Source: Nocardiopsis sp. MG754419 (lineage in GTDB: Bacteria > Actinomycetota > Actinomycetes > Streptosporangiales > Streptosporangiaceae). Taken from it: DNA of 64,000 nt. The stretch is from contig NZ_QOCZ01000005.1 in the NCBI RefSeq assembly GCF_018207095.1, positions 1 to 64,000 of the forward strand. The letters run 5' to 3'. The notes under the pieces were generated by a model, which did not search any database, was not told the DNA's origin, and saw only the letters and a list, made by a program, of their open reading frames with translations. Positions 37,983-48,285 of this stretch are shown here, piece by piece. Every line of letters starts with the position of its first letter. Position 1 is the stretch's first letter. The translations under genes and the position numbers were made by a program.

Positions 37983-39743
37983 ATGACCGAGCAGATGACC
38001 GGCGCCCAATCGCTGATCAGGTCGCTGGAGCACGCCGGCGTTGACACTGTCTTCGGGATTCCCGGCGGCGCCATCCTCCCCGCGTACGACCCCCTCTACG
38101 ACTCCGCCAGGGTGCGTCACATCCTCATGCGGCACGAACAGGGAGCCGGGCACGCGGCCGAGGGCTACGCCTACGCCACCGGACGTCCCGGAGTCTGCAT
38201 GGCCACCAGTGGACCCGGTGCCACCAACCTCGTCACGCCGCTCGCCGACGCCCACATGGACTCGGTCCCGATGGTCGCCATCACCGGCCAGGTCGCCTCG
38301 CCGATGATCGGCACCGACGCCTTCCAGGAAGCCGACATCTGCGGCATCACGATGCCGATCACCAAGCACAACTTCCTGGTCAAGGACGTGCGGGACATCC
38401 CGCGCACCGTCGCCGAGGCCTTCCACATCGCCTCCAGCGGACGTCCCGGTCCCGTCCTGGTCGACGTCTCCAAGGACGCGCTCCAGGCCTCCGCCGACTT
38501 CGTCTGGCCCGAGCGGCTGGACCTGCCCGGCTACCGCCCGGTCACCAAGCCCCACGGCAAGCAGGTCCGCGAGGCCGCCCGCATGATCGCCGACGCCAAG
38601 CGCCCCGTCCTGTACGTGGGCGGCGGTGTCCTGCGCGCCGGCGCCGCGGCCGAGCTGCGGGTCCTGGCCGAACTCACGGGCGTTCCCGTGGTCACCACCC
38701 TGATGGCCCGGGGCGTCTTCCCCGACTCCCACCCCCAGCACCTGGGCATGCCCGGCATGCACGGTGACGTCGCCGCCGTCGGCGCACTGCAGAAGGCGGA
38801 CCTCATCGTCGCCCTGGGCGCTCGCTTCGACGACCGGGTCACCGGCCGGCTGGACAGTTTCGCGCCCGACGCCAAGATCGTCCACGCCGACATCGACCCG
38901 GCCGAGATCTCCAAGAACCGGCACGCGGACGTCCCCATCGTCGGTGACTGCCGCGAGGTCCTGGCCGACCTGGTCGTGTCCGTGCGCGCCGACCAGGAGA
39001 AGGGCCGCCAGGGTGACTACGAGGCCTGGTGGCACCGGCTCGACCAGCTGCGCACCACCTACCCCAAGGGCTTCGACACCCCCGACGACGGCACCCTGTC
39101 GCCGCAGGGCGTCATCCAGCGCCTGGGCCAGGTCGTGGGCCCCGAGGCCACCTACGTCGCCGGTGTCGGTCAGCACCAGATGTGGGCCGCGCAGTTCGTC
39201 GACTACGAACGCCCCGGCGCGTTCGTCAACTCCGGTGGTCTCGGCACGATGGGCTTCTCCGTCCCCGCCGCCCTGGGCGCGAAGGTCGGCGACCCCGACC
39301 GCGTCGTCTGGTCGATCGACGGCGACGGGTGCTTCCAGATGACCAACCAGGAGCTCGCCACCTGCGCCATCGAGGGCATCCCGATCAAGGTCGCCGTGGT
39401 CAACAACGGCAACCTGGGCATGGTCCGCCAGTGGCAGACGCTCTTCTACGAGGGTCGCTACTCCAACACCGACCTGCAGACCGCGCCGCGGGACGAGAAG
39501 GTCCGCATTCCGGACTTCGTCCGTCTCTCCGAGGCCTACGGTTGTGTGGGACTGCGGTGCGAGCGCCCCGAGGACATCGACGCCACCATCGAGAAGGCGA
39601 TGTCCATCAACGACGTCCCCGTGGTCGTCGACTTCAGCGTCAACCACGACGCCATGGTCTGGCCGATGGTCGGTCCCGGTGTCAGCAACGACAACATCCA
39701 GTACGCGCGCGACATGGCGCCGAACTGGGAACACCAGGACTAG
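37983..39743 (+). CDS. ilvB: Acetolactate synthase large subunit
   Basis: ThDP- and FAD-dependent first common step of Val, Leu and Ile synthesis. 586 residues. Catalytic Glu is in [15 protein letters not shown]; the ThDP/Mg motif runs from [18 protein letters not shown] to VVNNGNLGM. The ATG is preceded by AAGGATCTTGAG. It is the first gene of ilvB-ilvN-ilvC, with expression gated by the leader attenuator and the upstream inverted repeat. Confidence 0.97.
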   Translation: MTEQMTGAQSLIRSLEHAGVDTVFGIPGGAILPAYDPLYDSARVRHILMRHEQGAGHAAEGYAYATGRPGVCMATSGPGATNLVTPLADAHMDSVPMVAITGQVASPMIGTDAFQEADICGITMPITKHNFLVKDVRDIPRTVAEAFHIASSGRPGPVLVDVSKDALQASADFVWPERLDLPGYRPVTKPHGKQVREAARMIADAKRPVLYVGGGVLRAGAAAELRVLAELTGVPVVTTLMARGVFPDSHPQHLGMPGMHGDVAAVGALQKADLIVALGARFDDRVTGRLDSFAPDAKIVHADIDPAEISKNRHADVPIVGDCREVLADLVVSVRADQEKGRQGDYEAWWHRLDQLRTTYPKGFDTPDDGTLSPQGVIQRLGQVVGPEATYVAGVGQHQMWAAQFVDYERPGAFVNSGGLGTMGFSVPAALGAKVGDPDRVVWSIDGDGCFQMTNQELATCAIEGIPIKVAVVNNGNLGMVRQWQTLFYEGRYSNTDLQTAPRDEKVRIPDFVRLSEAYGCVGLRCERPEDIDATIEKAMSINDVPVVVDFSVNHDAMVWPMVGPGVSNDNIQYARDMAPNWEHQD

Positions 39744-39760
39744 GAGAAGGCCGAACCACC

Positions 39761-40285
39761 ATGAGCCGTCACACGCTTTCCGTTCTGGTCGAGGACACCC
39801 CGGGCATCCTGGCCCGGGCCTCCGCCCTCTTCTCCCGTCGTGGTTTCAACATCGACTCGCTCAGTGTCAGCACGACCGAGTACCCCGGACTGTCCCGCAT
39901 GACGATCGCGGTCAACTGCGACCTCCACCCTTTGGAGCAGGTGACCAAACAGCTCAACAAGCTGGTGAACGTCGTCAAGATCGTGGAGATGGACACCACC
40001 GCGTCGGTGCAGCGCGAGCTGCTCTTGATCAAGGTCAAGGCCGACGCGTCCAGCCGCACCCATGTGCTTCAGACGGCCGAGCTCTTCCGCGCCCACATCG
40101 TGGACGTGAGCCCGGACGTCGTCGTCATCGAGGCCACCGGCGACCCCGAGAAGCTCGATGCCCTGGTGAAGAATCTGGAACCCTTCGGAATCAGGGAACT
40201 GGTCAAGTCAGGGCTGGTCGCCCTGGGCCGTGGCCCGCGTTCCATCACGGACCGCTCCTTGCGAGCGATCGAACGCAGCGCCTGA
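39761..40285 (+). CDS. ilvN: Acetolactate synthase small (regulatory) subunit
   Basis: 174 residues. An N-terminal ACT domain (HTLSVLVEDTPGILARASAL, with RRGFNIDSLSV) binds valine for feedback inhibition; the C-terminal domain (LLLIKVKADASSR) activates IlvB. The ATG at 39761 follows AGGAGAAGG, 17 bases after the ilvB stop. Confidence 0.97.
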   Translation: MSRHTLSVLVEDTPGILARASALFSRRGFNIDSLSVSTTEYPGLSRMTIAVNCDLHPLEQVTKQLNKLVNVVKIVEMDTTASVQRELLLIKVKADASSRTHVLQTAELFRAHIVDVSPDVVVIEATGDPEKLDALVKNLEPFGIRELVKSGLVALGRGPRSITDRSLRAIERSA

Positions 40286-40320
40286 GCCCCCGTAACACAG
40301 GAATCAAGGAGTAACCCCAA

Positions 40321-41316
<996 letters not shown>

Positions 41317-41354
41317 GAGTGACCGCTTCGGGCCCGCGCCGTGCCGCGGCCCGG

Positions 41355-41390
41355 GTTCGGGCGCCGGCGGGTGACCGCCGGCGCCCGAAC
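41355..41390 (+). terminator. ilvBNC operon terminator
   Basis: GTTCGGGCGCCGGCGG pairs perfectly (16 bp) with its complement over a GTGA loop, 38 bases after the ilvC stop. Confidence 0.85.
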
Positions 41391-41558
41391 GTACAGCAGG
41401 GGGCGGGGGGAAGGGTGACGCATCTTTCCTCCCTCTTTCCGGCCCTCGACCTGAGGGCTTCCCTACCCCGCTAGTAGACTTTGGACCGGCCGTCACACCC
41501 GATTCGGGCAGCGCCTCCACCTGCGCGATCGGGTCGCATCACCCGAAAAGGAACCGTT

Positions 41559-43148
41559 GTGACCAAACCCGTCGTACTCGTCGCGGAAAAGCTCTCGCCC
41601 GCCGGAATCGCGCTCCTCGAAGACGACTTCGAAGTGCGCCATGTGGACGGTGCGGACCGGTCCCAACTGCTTCCGGCCCTCACCGGCGTCGACGCCCTGA
41701 TCGTGCGCAGCGCGACCCAGGTGGACGCCGAGGCCGTCGCCGCGGCCGACCGCCTCCAGGTCGTGGCCCGCGCGGGAGTCGGTCTGGACAACGTCGACGT
41801 GGACGCCGCCACCAAGGCCGGCGTGCTCGTCGTCAACGCCCCCACATCCAACATCATCAGCGCCGCCGAGCAGGCCATCAACCTGCTGCTGGCCAGCGCC
41901 CGCAACACCGCCCCCGCCCACAACGCGCTCATCAACGGCGCGTGGAAGCGCTCCGAGTACACGGGTGTCGAGCTCTACGAGAAGGTCGTGGGCGTGGTCG
42001 GCCTCGGCCGCATCGGCGCCCTGGTCGCCCAGCGTCTGTTGGCGTTCGGCACCAAGGTCATCGCCTACGACCCGTTCGTGCAGCCGGCCCGCGCCGCGCA
42101 GATCGGCGTGGAGATGACCACGCTCGACGACCTGCTGGAGCGCGCCGACTTCATCACGATCCACCTGCCCAAGAACAAGGACACCCTGGGTCTCATCGGT
42201 GACGAGGCGCTGACGAAGGTCAAGCCCTCGGTGCGGATCATCAACGCCGCGCGCGGTGGCATCCTCGACGAAGGCGCCCTGTACCGGGCCCTCGCGGAGG
42301 GCCGCGTGGCGGGTGCGGGCATCGACGTGTTCGCCAAGGAGCCGACCACCGACAGCCCGCTGTTCGAGTTCGAGAACGTCGTGGTCGCCCCGCACCTGGG
42401 CGCCAGCACCGCCGAGGCACAGGAGAAGGCCGGTACCCAGGTCGCCCGCTCGGTGAAGCTGGCCCTGTCCGGCGAGTTCGTGCCGGACGCGGTGAACGTG
42501 CAGGGCACCGGTGTGGCCGAGGAGATCAAGCCGGGGCTGCCGCTCACCGAGAAGCTGGGCCGGGTGTTCACCTCGCTGGCCGGGGCGCTCGCCGCCCGCA
42601 TCGACGTCGAGGTGCGCGGTGAGATCGCCCGTCACGACGTCAAGGTGCTGGAGCTGGCCGCCCTCAAGGGCGTGTTCACCGACGTGGTCGAGGACACGGT
42701 GACGTTCGTGAACGCGCCCCTGCTCGCCAAGGAGCGCGGCCTGGAGGTCAACCTCGTCACCAGTGACGACAGCACCGACTGGCGCAACCTGATCTCGGTG
42801 CACGGTGTGCTGGCCGACGGCACCCGCGTGTCGGTGTCCGGTACGCTCACCGGCCCCCGCCAGGTCGAGAAGCTGGTGGAGATCAACAACTACACGATGG
42901 AGATCGGCCTCGACGAGCACATGGTGTTCCTCTCCTACGAGGACCGCCCCGGCATCGTCGGCAAGGTCGGCGCGCTGCTCGGCGACGCCGAGGTCAACAT
43001 CGCGGGCATGCAGGTCATCCGGGACAAGGAGGGCGGCAAGGCGCTGATCGCGCTCACCGTCGACTCCGCGGTGCCGGACGGGATCCTCGCCTCGATCGCC
43101 GCGGAGATCGAGGCGGACATCGTCCGTCAGATCGACCTGGAGGACTGA
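41559..43148 (+). CDS. serA: D-3-phosphoglycerate dehydrogenase (long form with ASB and ACT domains)
   Basis: First step of serine synthesis. 529 residues from GTG 41559, which follows AAAAGGAACC. NAD-binding motif VGVVGLGRIGALVAQRL; catalytic region INAARGGILDE and VAPHLGASTAEAQ. The intervening allosteric-substrate-binding domain (~315-455) and C-terminal ACT domain (SYEDRPGIVGKVGALLGD) mark the mycobacterial-type serine-inhibited enzyme. It is transcribed separately from ilvBNC; TAGACT at 41475-41480 is a possible -10 element. Confidence 0.97.
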   Translation: MTKPVVLVAEKLSPAGIALLEDDFEVRHVDGADRSQLLPALTGVDALIVRSATQVDAEAVAAADRLQVVARAGVGLDNVDVDAATKAGVLVVNAPTSNIISAAEQAINLLLASARNTAPAHNALINGAWKRSEYTGVELYEKVVGVVGLGRIGALVAQRLLAFGTKVIAYDPFVQPARAAQIGVEMTTLDDLLERADFITIHLPKNKDTLGLIGDEALTKVKPSVRIINAARGGILDEGALYRALAEGRVAGAGIDVFAKEPTTDSPLFEFENVVVAPHLGASTAEAQEKAGTQVARSVKLALSGEFVPDAVNVQGTGVAEEIKPGLPLTEKLGRVFTSLAGALAARIDVEVRGEIARHDVKVLELAALKGVFTDVVEDTVTFVNAPLLAKERGLEVNLVTSDDSTDWRNLISVHGVLADGTRVSVSGTLTGPRQVEKLVEINNYTMEIGLDEHMVFLSYEDRPGIVGKVGALLGDAEVNIAGMQVIRDKEGGKALIALTVDSAVPDGILASIAAEIEADIVRQIDLED

Positions 43149-43202
43149 CCCTCCGAGCGGAACGTCCCGATCGCCCCGTGCACGCCCGCTTTGTCGGTAG
43201 CC

Positions 43203-43225
43203 GGGGCGGTGGGGACGACCGCCCC
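43203..43225 (+). terminator. serA terminator
   Basis: GGGGCGGT-GGGGACG-ACCGCCCC, 8-bp stem, 54 bases after the stop. A second hairpin CGAGGCG/CGCCTCG follows at 43241-43258. Confidence 0.6.
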
Positions 43226-43265
43226 CATCCTGGAGTCATCCGAGGCGTCGGCGCCTCGATGTGGG

Positions 43266-43610
43266 ATGGGGGTACCCGTGCACCGTCGTCGATCGCGTCC
43301 GTTTCCGTTCGTGTACGCCGCACTCGGGGTTCTGAGCGCCCTGGGCCGCGGCGTCGTGTTCCCGGGGGTCGGCGACCTCGGTGCCGCCCGGCGCCCGTGG
43401 GCCGTGGACGCGGCCACCGTGCCGGCCCGGCGCACACCTCCCGTCCGGGGAAGTCTCCGGGGGCCGTTCCGTCGGCCCGACCGATGGGTGTGCGACCCCG
43501 CCGAGGGGCTTCGCGCCGGCGGTGACGCTGTCGCCGGGTGCCCGTCCGGACCGGTGCGGGCGCGCGGTGTCCGGGTACGGGGCGCGGGGTCCCCGCAGGG
43601 GCTCTCATGA
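43266..43610 (+). CDS. Possible small protein upstream of and overlapping the glycosyltransferase gene
   Basis: An ATG frame of 114 codons whose stop overlaps the next ATG as ATGA, which suggests translational coupling. The product starts MGVPVHRRRSRPFPFVYAAL and is Arg/Gly/Pro-rich with one short hydrophobic stretch. Third-position bias is weaker than in neighbours and no family was recognised. It may be a non-coding leader instead. Confidence 0.3.
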   Translation: MGVPVHRRRSRPFPFVYAALGVLSALGRGVVFPGVGDLGAARRPWAVDAATVPARRTPPVRGSLRGPFRRPDRWVCDPAEGLRAGGDAVAGCPSGPVRARGVRVRGAGSPQGLS

Positions 43611-45598
43611 GCCCGTGGCTCTGCTCCGAGGCGTTGCGCCGCCGTTCCCCCGGACCCGTGCTGTACTGCCACATCGGTGTCGGTTCCGGGGACGTACCGA
43701 CCGGCCGTGCGCTCGATCGACGTGATCGTGTGATCGACCTCGACCGCCGCCGCGTCGGCGAAGCGGAGGTCGCGCCGGAGGCCGAGGCCGGCGCCGAACG
43801 CCCCCGGGTGGGCACGGTCGTGTTGGTCGCCGCCACCCCCACCGACCTGCGTCGGGCGGTGCCCGCCGTCGCGGGTCTGCCCGAGGCGGCGCGCTTCGTG
43901 GTGGTGCTCGTCGCCGCGGCCGCGCACCTGGGGCCGCCGGTCCCGGTGGTGCCGGGGAGCGGCGGCTGGGAGGGGCTGCTCGACCTGCGCGTGCGCCGTC
44001 TCCCCGACACCGGCTGGGAGACCGAGTTCTTCTTCGCCGATCCGCTGCCGCCCCTGGCCCTACTCCAGACACTCGCCCGAGGGGTGACCGGGGGCCGACC
44101 CGGGCCGGCCGTCACCCCCGTGGGCGGGGTCCGCGGCGGGGCGACCGGACTCTGGCGCCCGGGCGACCCGCGCGCGAGCGGCTCCGATCGGGTGGACGTC
44201 CTGCTGGACACCGAGGAACCCCCACCGGACGCCCGGGTGCACGAGGACGAACCGGACCTGGTCCGTGAGCGTCGATGGACGCCGGCGCAGACCTCGTGGT
44301 CGGCCCTGGAACGACCCGTCGCCCCGGGGGAGCCGCCCCGTCGGTTCGCGGTGGACGACGTGCCGCCGGTGGACGAGCAGACGGTCAACCCGATCGGGTT
44401 CGCGCGTCGACCCACCACGGAGACGGGACGCCTGTTCGCCCGCGACGGACGTTGGGTCCTGCGGGCCGCCGGACGGGATCGGTGGGAGGTCCCCGAGGAC
44501 GGCGCGGTGACCGACACCGTCGTGGAGTCCCTGCGCGACCTGCGCGGGGTCCGGCTGACGTGGGATCGGCACACCGGGCCGCTGGCCGCGGCCCGCGCGG
44601 TCGTCGGGCTGGCCGCCGCGGGCGTCCCGTTGTTCGGTGCGGAGCCGCCGGACTGGGCGGGCTGTCTGGGGCCGGAGCTGCGCACGCTGCTGACCTCGGT
44701 GACCGCCCCGGACCTGCGTGACTCGTTGCGACGCGAGGAGCACAGCGTCCGGCTGCGTCGCTGCGCGCTGCGCGTCCATGGGACCAGGGCGCGCTGGCGT
44801 GCGCTCGGCACCGCCCTGGGTGCGCCCCGCTCACCGGAGCCGAAGGTGTCGGTCCTGCTGTGCACCCGTCGCCCGGAGATGGTCGGCTTCGCTCTGCGAC
44901 AGGCGGCCCGCCAACGCGACGTCGACCTCGAGGTGGTGCTGGGGCTGCACGGGTTCGGCATGGACCTCGCCGTGGTGCGGGAGGGGGTGGCCGCGTTCCG
45001 GGCCACGGGCCGGCACCTGGAGGTGGTCGAGGCCGCCGCCGACCTGCCGCTCGGTACGGTCCTCAACACCGCCGCCGCTCGGGCGTCCGGAGACGTGCTC
45101 ACGAAGATGGACGACGACGACTGGTACGCCCCCCACCACGTGTCCGACCTGCTGCTGGCCCGCATGTACGCGGGTGCGGACATCGTGGGCAACGCCGTCG
45201 AGTACGTCTACCTGGAGGCGCTCGACCTCACGCTGCGCCGGGACGTGTCCGGTGAGTGTCTCGCGCGTCGGACCGCGGGGGGATCGCTCACGTTCGACCG
45301 CCGCACATGGGAGGAGGTCGGGGGGTTCCGGCCCACCCCGCGCGCGGTCGACACCCACCTGCTGACCGCCGTCCGGCTCCTGGGCGGGCGGATCTATCGG
45401 ACGCACGGGCTCAACTACATGATGCGCCGCAAGGCCGGCGGCCACACCTGGACGGTGGGCGCGGGCTACTTCCTCCGGCTCGACGCGGAGCGGCAGGCAC
45501 CGGGGTGGCGCCCCAGCGCACTGATGGAGGCCGACCCGCGGGATCGCCCGAGCCGGGACGGGCGTGCGCCGACGGACGTCGCGGAGGTGGGGTGGTGA
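43607..45598 (+). CDS. Family 2 glycosyltransferase with a large N-terminal extension
   Basis: 663 residues. The C-terminal third is a GT-A/GT2 domain: VSVLLCTRRPEMVGFALRQA, acidic metal site LTKMDDDDWYAPHHV, and the later VGNAVEYVYLEA and MRRKAGGHTWT strands. The first ~410 residues have no recognised family and contain His/Asp-poor, Arg-rich segments. There is no signal peptide, so it should use nucleotide sugars in the cytosol. AGGGG lies 9 bases before the ATG. The next gene overlaps by 4 bases (GTGA). The target may be a wall or surface polymer, but this is not shown. Confidence 0.75.
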   Translation: MSPWLCSEALRRRSPGPVLYCHIGVGSGDVPTGRALDRRDRVIDLDRRRVGEAEVAPEAEAGAERPRVGTVVLVAATPTDLRRAVPAVAGLPEAARFVVVLVAAAAHLGPPVPVVPGSGGWEGLLDLRVRRLPDTGWETEFFFADPLPPLALLQTLARGVTGGRPGPAVTPVGGVRGGATGLWRPGDPRASGSDRVDVLLDTEEPPPDARVHEDEPDLVRERRWTPAQTSWSALERPVAPGEPPRRFAVDDVPPVDEQTVNPIGFARRPTTETGRLFARDGRWVLRAAGRDRWEVPEDGAVTDTVVESLRDLRGVRLTWDRHTGPLAAARAVVGLAAAGVPLFGAEPPDWAGCLGPELRTLLTSVTAPDLRDSLRREEHSVRLRRCALRVHGTRARWRALGTALGAPRSPEPKVSVLLCTRRPEMVGFALRQAARQRDVDLEVVLGLHGFGMDLAVVREGVAAFRATGRHLEVVEAAADLPLGTVLNTAAARASGDVLTKMDDDDWYAPHHVSDLLLARMYAGADIVGNAVEYVYLEALDLTLRRDVSGECLARRTAGGSLTFDRRTWEEVGGFRPTPRAVDTHLLTAVRLLGGRIYRTHGLNYMMRRKAGGHTWTVGAGYFLRLDAERQAPGWRPSALMEADPRDRPSRDGRAPTDVAEVGW

Positions 45599-46239
45599 GC
45601 GTGCCGGTGGAGGCGTTGGTTCCGGTCGAGGGCGCCGAGAGCGGCCCGGTCGAGGTGACGGTGCGGTCGCTGCTGGCCGGCCGGGGGCACGAGGTGCGTG
45701 TGGGCCTGGTCGGCGCCGCCCCGGGCACCGACGCGGCCGGGCCGCGTGCTGGGGACGGGGCGGACGAACACCCCCTGCTCGCGTGGTCGGAGCGCTACCG
45801 GGACGAGCCCCGGGTGCGGTGGCTGTCGGAGGGGGAGCGGACACGCGCGGAGCCGAGGTACGTGCTGTGGGTGCGCCCGGGCACGGAGCTGGCCGACGAC
45901 GCCGTGTACACGATGGTCCGGGTGGCCGAGCGGTACAAGGTGGCGCTGGTCCGATCCGTGCTGCCCGGGGAGGACCCGGACGGGCCGCGGTTGGAGCGGT
46001 GCGTCGAGGGTGCGTCGGGTGTGCACTGGGTCGACGGTGCCCTGCTGCTCGCCGCCTCCGACCGACCGGAGGAGGCCGCGGGAGAGAGCGCCGTCCCCGA
46101 CACGGGGGGCGAGGGCCGCCTGGAGCGGTGGGAACGCGAGTCCGCCGCCCATCGGGCCAGGGCGATGCGACTGGAGCGACGGTATCGGTGGCTGACCCGG
46201 ACCCGTCCGGGGCGCCTGCTGGTCGGGCTTCTCGGGTGA
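45595..46239 (+). CDS. Glycosyltransferase-like companion protein, probably partial GT-A fold
   Basis: 214 residues. GTG 45595 overlaps the preceding stop and follows GGAGG by 7 bases. Residues 1-150 look like a shortened GT-A fold (RYVLWVRPGTELADDAVYTMV resembles the strand carrying a DxD-like position). The C-terminal 40 residues (RLERWERESAAHRARAMRLE) are charged and end in RPGRLLVGLLG. A classic DxD is not evident, so it may be inactive or a partner of the upstream enzyme. Confidence 0.6.
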   Translation: MSVPVEALVPVEGAESGPVEVTVRSLLAGRGHEVRVGLVGAAPGTDAAGPRAGDGADEHPLLAWSERYRDEPRVRWLSEGERTRAEPRYVLWVRPGTELADDAVYTMVRVAERYKVALVRSVLPGEDPDGPRLERCVEGASGVHWVDGALLLAASDRPEEAAGESAVPDTGGEGRLERWERESAAHRARAMRLERRYRWLTRTRPGRLLVGLLG

Positions 46240-46267
46240 GTCGGGCCGGACGAGAGGGGAGAGCGCC

Positions 46268-46438
46268 ATGGGGGAGCCGAACGGGCCGGATCCGGACTGG
46301 GAGCGTCGGTGTCGCAGAGCGCGACGCGCACGGGACTCCGCGCGGGCGGAGGCGGAACGGTGGGAGCGCCGGATCGCGGCGTTGACGCGGGGACGGTGGA
46401 CACGTCTGCTGCTGCTCGGGACCGGACGAAGGGGTTGA
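46268..46438 (+). CDS. Small basic coiled-coil protein related to the tail of its upstream neighbour
   Basis: 56 residues starting MGEPNGPDPDWERRCRR, with GGGGAG before the ATG. The pattern AEAERWERRIAALTRGRWTR followed by LLLLGTG mirrors the last 40 residues of the preceding protein. It looks like a free-standing copy of that tail, perhaps an assembly or membrane-tethering element. High GC third positions support coding. Confidence 0.55.
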   Translation: MGEPNGPDPDWERRCRRARRARDSARAEAERWERRIAALTRGRWTRLLLLGTGRRG

Positions 46439-46786
46439 TCACCGGCTCTGACCGGCCATGACACGCAGTCGTCTCGCATAGTGAGAAAGTCTGGTCATAT
46501 AGTTGGACATCCGATAGTCTGAAGTCCTAGGAGTTAGTGGTCAGGGTTCACGGCCGGGCACCACGATCCGTCCGCCCGTCGCCCACCGCCACTCTCATAG
46601 GCCGCCTGCGGCGCACTGTGCGTGCGCCCACTCCCACCCGAGTCCACGCAGGCGACTCCGGCAGGCGATCCCGCCGGGGCGAACTCCTTGTCCCCTTCTT
46701 TCTCGTGGACACCGTCGCCCACGCCCGTCCATGGCCATGGCCGCGTCGTACGCACAGGCCATCGCACAGTGCAACCGGAGGATCAC
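46439..46786. other. Control region and leader of the 29-codon gene
   Basis: Contains the inverted repeat at 46471-46487 and AT-rich promoter-like boxes (TATAGT near 46498, TAGTCT near 46513). The 270-base stretch before the small gene has no supported frame and could be an untranslated leader. Confidence 0.45.
46471..46487. promoter_or_regulatory. Candidate NdgR/LtbR operator upstream of the 29-codon unit
   Basis: GTCTCGCATAGTGAGAA shares 15 of 17 bases with the ilvB site and lies next to TATAGT/TAGTCT promoter-like boxes. Confidence 0.55.
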
Positions 46787-46876
46787 ATGTACGACATGAT
46801 CGAGTACCCGTCCGCGCCCGACACCGAGGACGAGATCGCCCGTGCCCTGCAGGACGCCCTCAATCGGCGCGACTGA
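46787..46876 (+). CDS. 29-residue protein of unknown function in its own transcription unit
   Basis: A 29-codon gene beginning MYDMIEYPSAPDTED and ending QDALNRRD. A perfect GGAGG lies 5 bases before the ATG, and 27 of 29 codons end in G or C, a level matched only by real genes here. It is bounded by a candidate operator and promoter upstream and a perfect 11-bp terminator downstream. The peptide is acidic with a predicted C-terminal amphipathic helix (DEIARALQDAL), has no Cys, signal or membrane segment, and is not a branched-chain leader. No family was recognised. Confidence 0.65.
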   Translation: MYDMIEYPSAPDTEDEIARALQDALNRRD

Positions 46877-46895
46877 CCGCGTGGCGGGTGGGCGA

Positions 46896-46922
46896 CTGTA
46901 CCGGTCGGTCGGACCGGTACAG
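46896..46922 (+). terminator. Terminator of the 29-codon unit
   Basis: CTGTACCGGTC-GGTCG-GACCGGTACAG, perfect 11-bp stem followed by TTGT, 19 bases after the stop. Confidence 0.85.
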
Positions 46923-46945
46923 TTGTCTCACCTACTGTTCATCTG

Positions 46946-46962
46946 ATCTCGCCATGTGAGAA
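46946..46962. promoter_or_regulatory. Candidate NdgR/LtbR operator in the leuB promoter
   Basis: ATCTCGCCATGTGAGAA overlaps a plausible -10 (GAGAAT, 46958-46963) with CTGTTC as -35 at 17-base spacing, a position suited to repression. Confidence 0.6.
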
Positions 46963-47000
46963 TCGCGGGCGGGACCACGTCTGAGTTAGAGGCAGTCCGT

Positions 47001-48065
47001 ATGGCAGCGCGCACCGTGAAACTGGCCGTCATCCCCGGCGACGGAATCGGCCCCGAGGTCGTCGGCGAAGGCCTCAAGGTGCTGGGGGTCGCCGCCGCCC
47101 AGCACGACCTGGCCATCGAGACCACCGAGTACGAGCTCGGAGCCCGGCTCTGGCACCGCACCGGTGAGACGCTGCCCGACTCCGTGGCCGCCGAACTCAG
47201 CGGACACGACGCGATCTACCTCGGCGCCGTCGGCGACCCCACCGTTCCCAGCGGCGTCCTGGAGCGCGGTCTGCTGCTGCGCCTGCGCTTCGACTTCGAC
47301 CACTACGTCAACCTGCGCCCGGTCCGGCTCTACCCCGGTGTGGACAGCCCCCTGGCGGGTGTGTCCCCCGAGGACATCGACATGCTGGTCGTGCGCGAGG
47401 GCACCGAGGGCCCCTACGCCGGCGCCGGCGGTGTGCTGCGCAAGGGCACCCCGCACGAGATCGCCACCCAGGACAGCGTCAACACCCGCTTCGGTGTCGA
47501 GCGCGTGGTCCGGTTCGCCTTCGCCAAGGCGGCCGAGCGTCCCCGTCGCAAGCTGACCCTGGTGCACAAGGACAACGTCCTCACCTTCGCCGGCGAGCTG
47601 TGGCAGCGCACCGTCAAGGAGGTCGGGGCCGAGTACCCGCAGGTCTCCGTGGACTACTGCCACGTCGACGCCGCCTCGATGTTCTTCGTCAACCAGCCGG
47701 GCCGCTTCGACGTGGTCGTCACCGACAACCTCTTCGGCGACATCATCACCGACATCGGTGCCGCCATCACCGGCGGGATCGGCCTCGCCGCCAGCGGCAA
47801 CATCAACCCGGACAACACCTTCCCCAGCATGTTCGAGCCGGTCCACGGTTCGGCGCCCGACATCGCGGGCCAGGGCAAGGCCGACCCGACGGCCACCGTG
47901 CTGTCGGCCGCCACCCTGTTGGAACACCTGGGGGTTCCCGAGGCCGCGCGCCGGATCGAGGCGGCGGTCTCCTCGGACCTGAAGACCCGCGCCCACAGCG
48001 ACGCGGTCCGGTCCACCTCGCAGATCGGCGACGACCTCGCCGCACGAGTAGCCGAGCAGGGCTGA
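47001..48065 (+). CDS. leuB: 3-isopropylmalate dehydrogenase
   Basis: Oxidative decarboxylation step of leucine synthesis. 354 residues from ATG 47001, giving [26 protein letters not shown] lies about 9 bases upstream. NAD/substrate motifs include [19 protein letters not shown] and [33 protein letters not shown] is the C-terminal signature. It is flanked by its own terminator and operator. Confidence 0.96.
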   Translation: MAARTVKLAVIPGDGIGPEVVGEGLKVLGVAAAQHDLAIETTEYELGARLWHRTGETLPDSVAAELSGHDAIYLGAVGDPTVPSGVLERGLLLRLRFDFDHYVNLRPVRLYPGVDSPLAGVSPEDIDMLVVREGTEGPYAGAGGVLRKGTPHEIATQDSVNTRFGVERVVRFAFAKAAERPRRKLTLVHKDNVLTFAGELWQRTVKEVGAEYPQVSVDYCHVDAASMFFVNQPGRFDVVVTDNLFGDIITDIGAAITGGIGLAASGNINPDNTFPSMFEPVHGSAPDIAGQGKADPTATVLSAATLLEHLGVPEAARRIEAAVSSDLKTRAHSDAVRSTSQIGDDLAARVAEQG

Positions 48066-48140
48066 GGCGAACGCTTCCGGCCCTGCCTCGCGACACCGGG
48101 CGCGGCCGAGGAGCTTCAGTCACGTACAGACCCCAGGCCA

Positions 48141-48171
48141 CGGGCGCGTCCGGTGTACACCGGCGCGCCCG
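48141..48171 (+). terminator. leuB terminator
   Basis: CGGGCGCG-T-CCGGTG pairs with CACCGGCGCGCCCG (14 bp with one bulged T) about 75 bases after the stop. Confidence 0.7.
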
Positions 48172-48285
48172 TCGTCCGTTCGACCCATGTGGAACCGGTC
48201 TGGCACCGGGTGCGTACTTCCGACAGACTAGATTCCAGGTCGGCGGCGCTGCCGACCCGTTGCACCCGAGAGGACCACCGACAAC

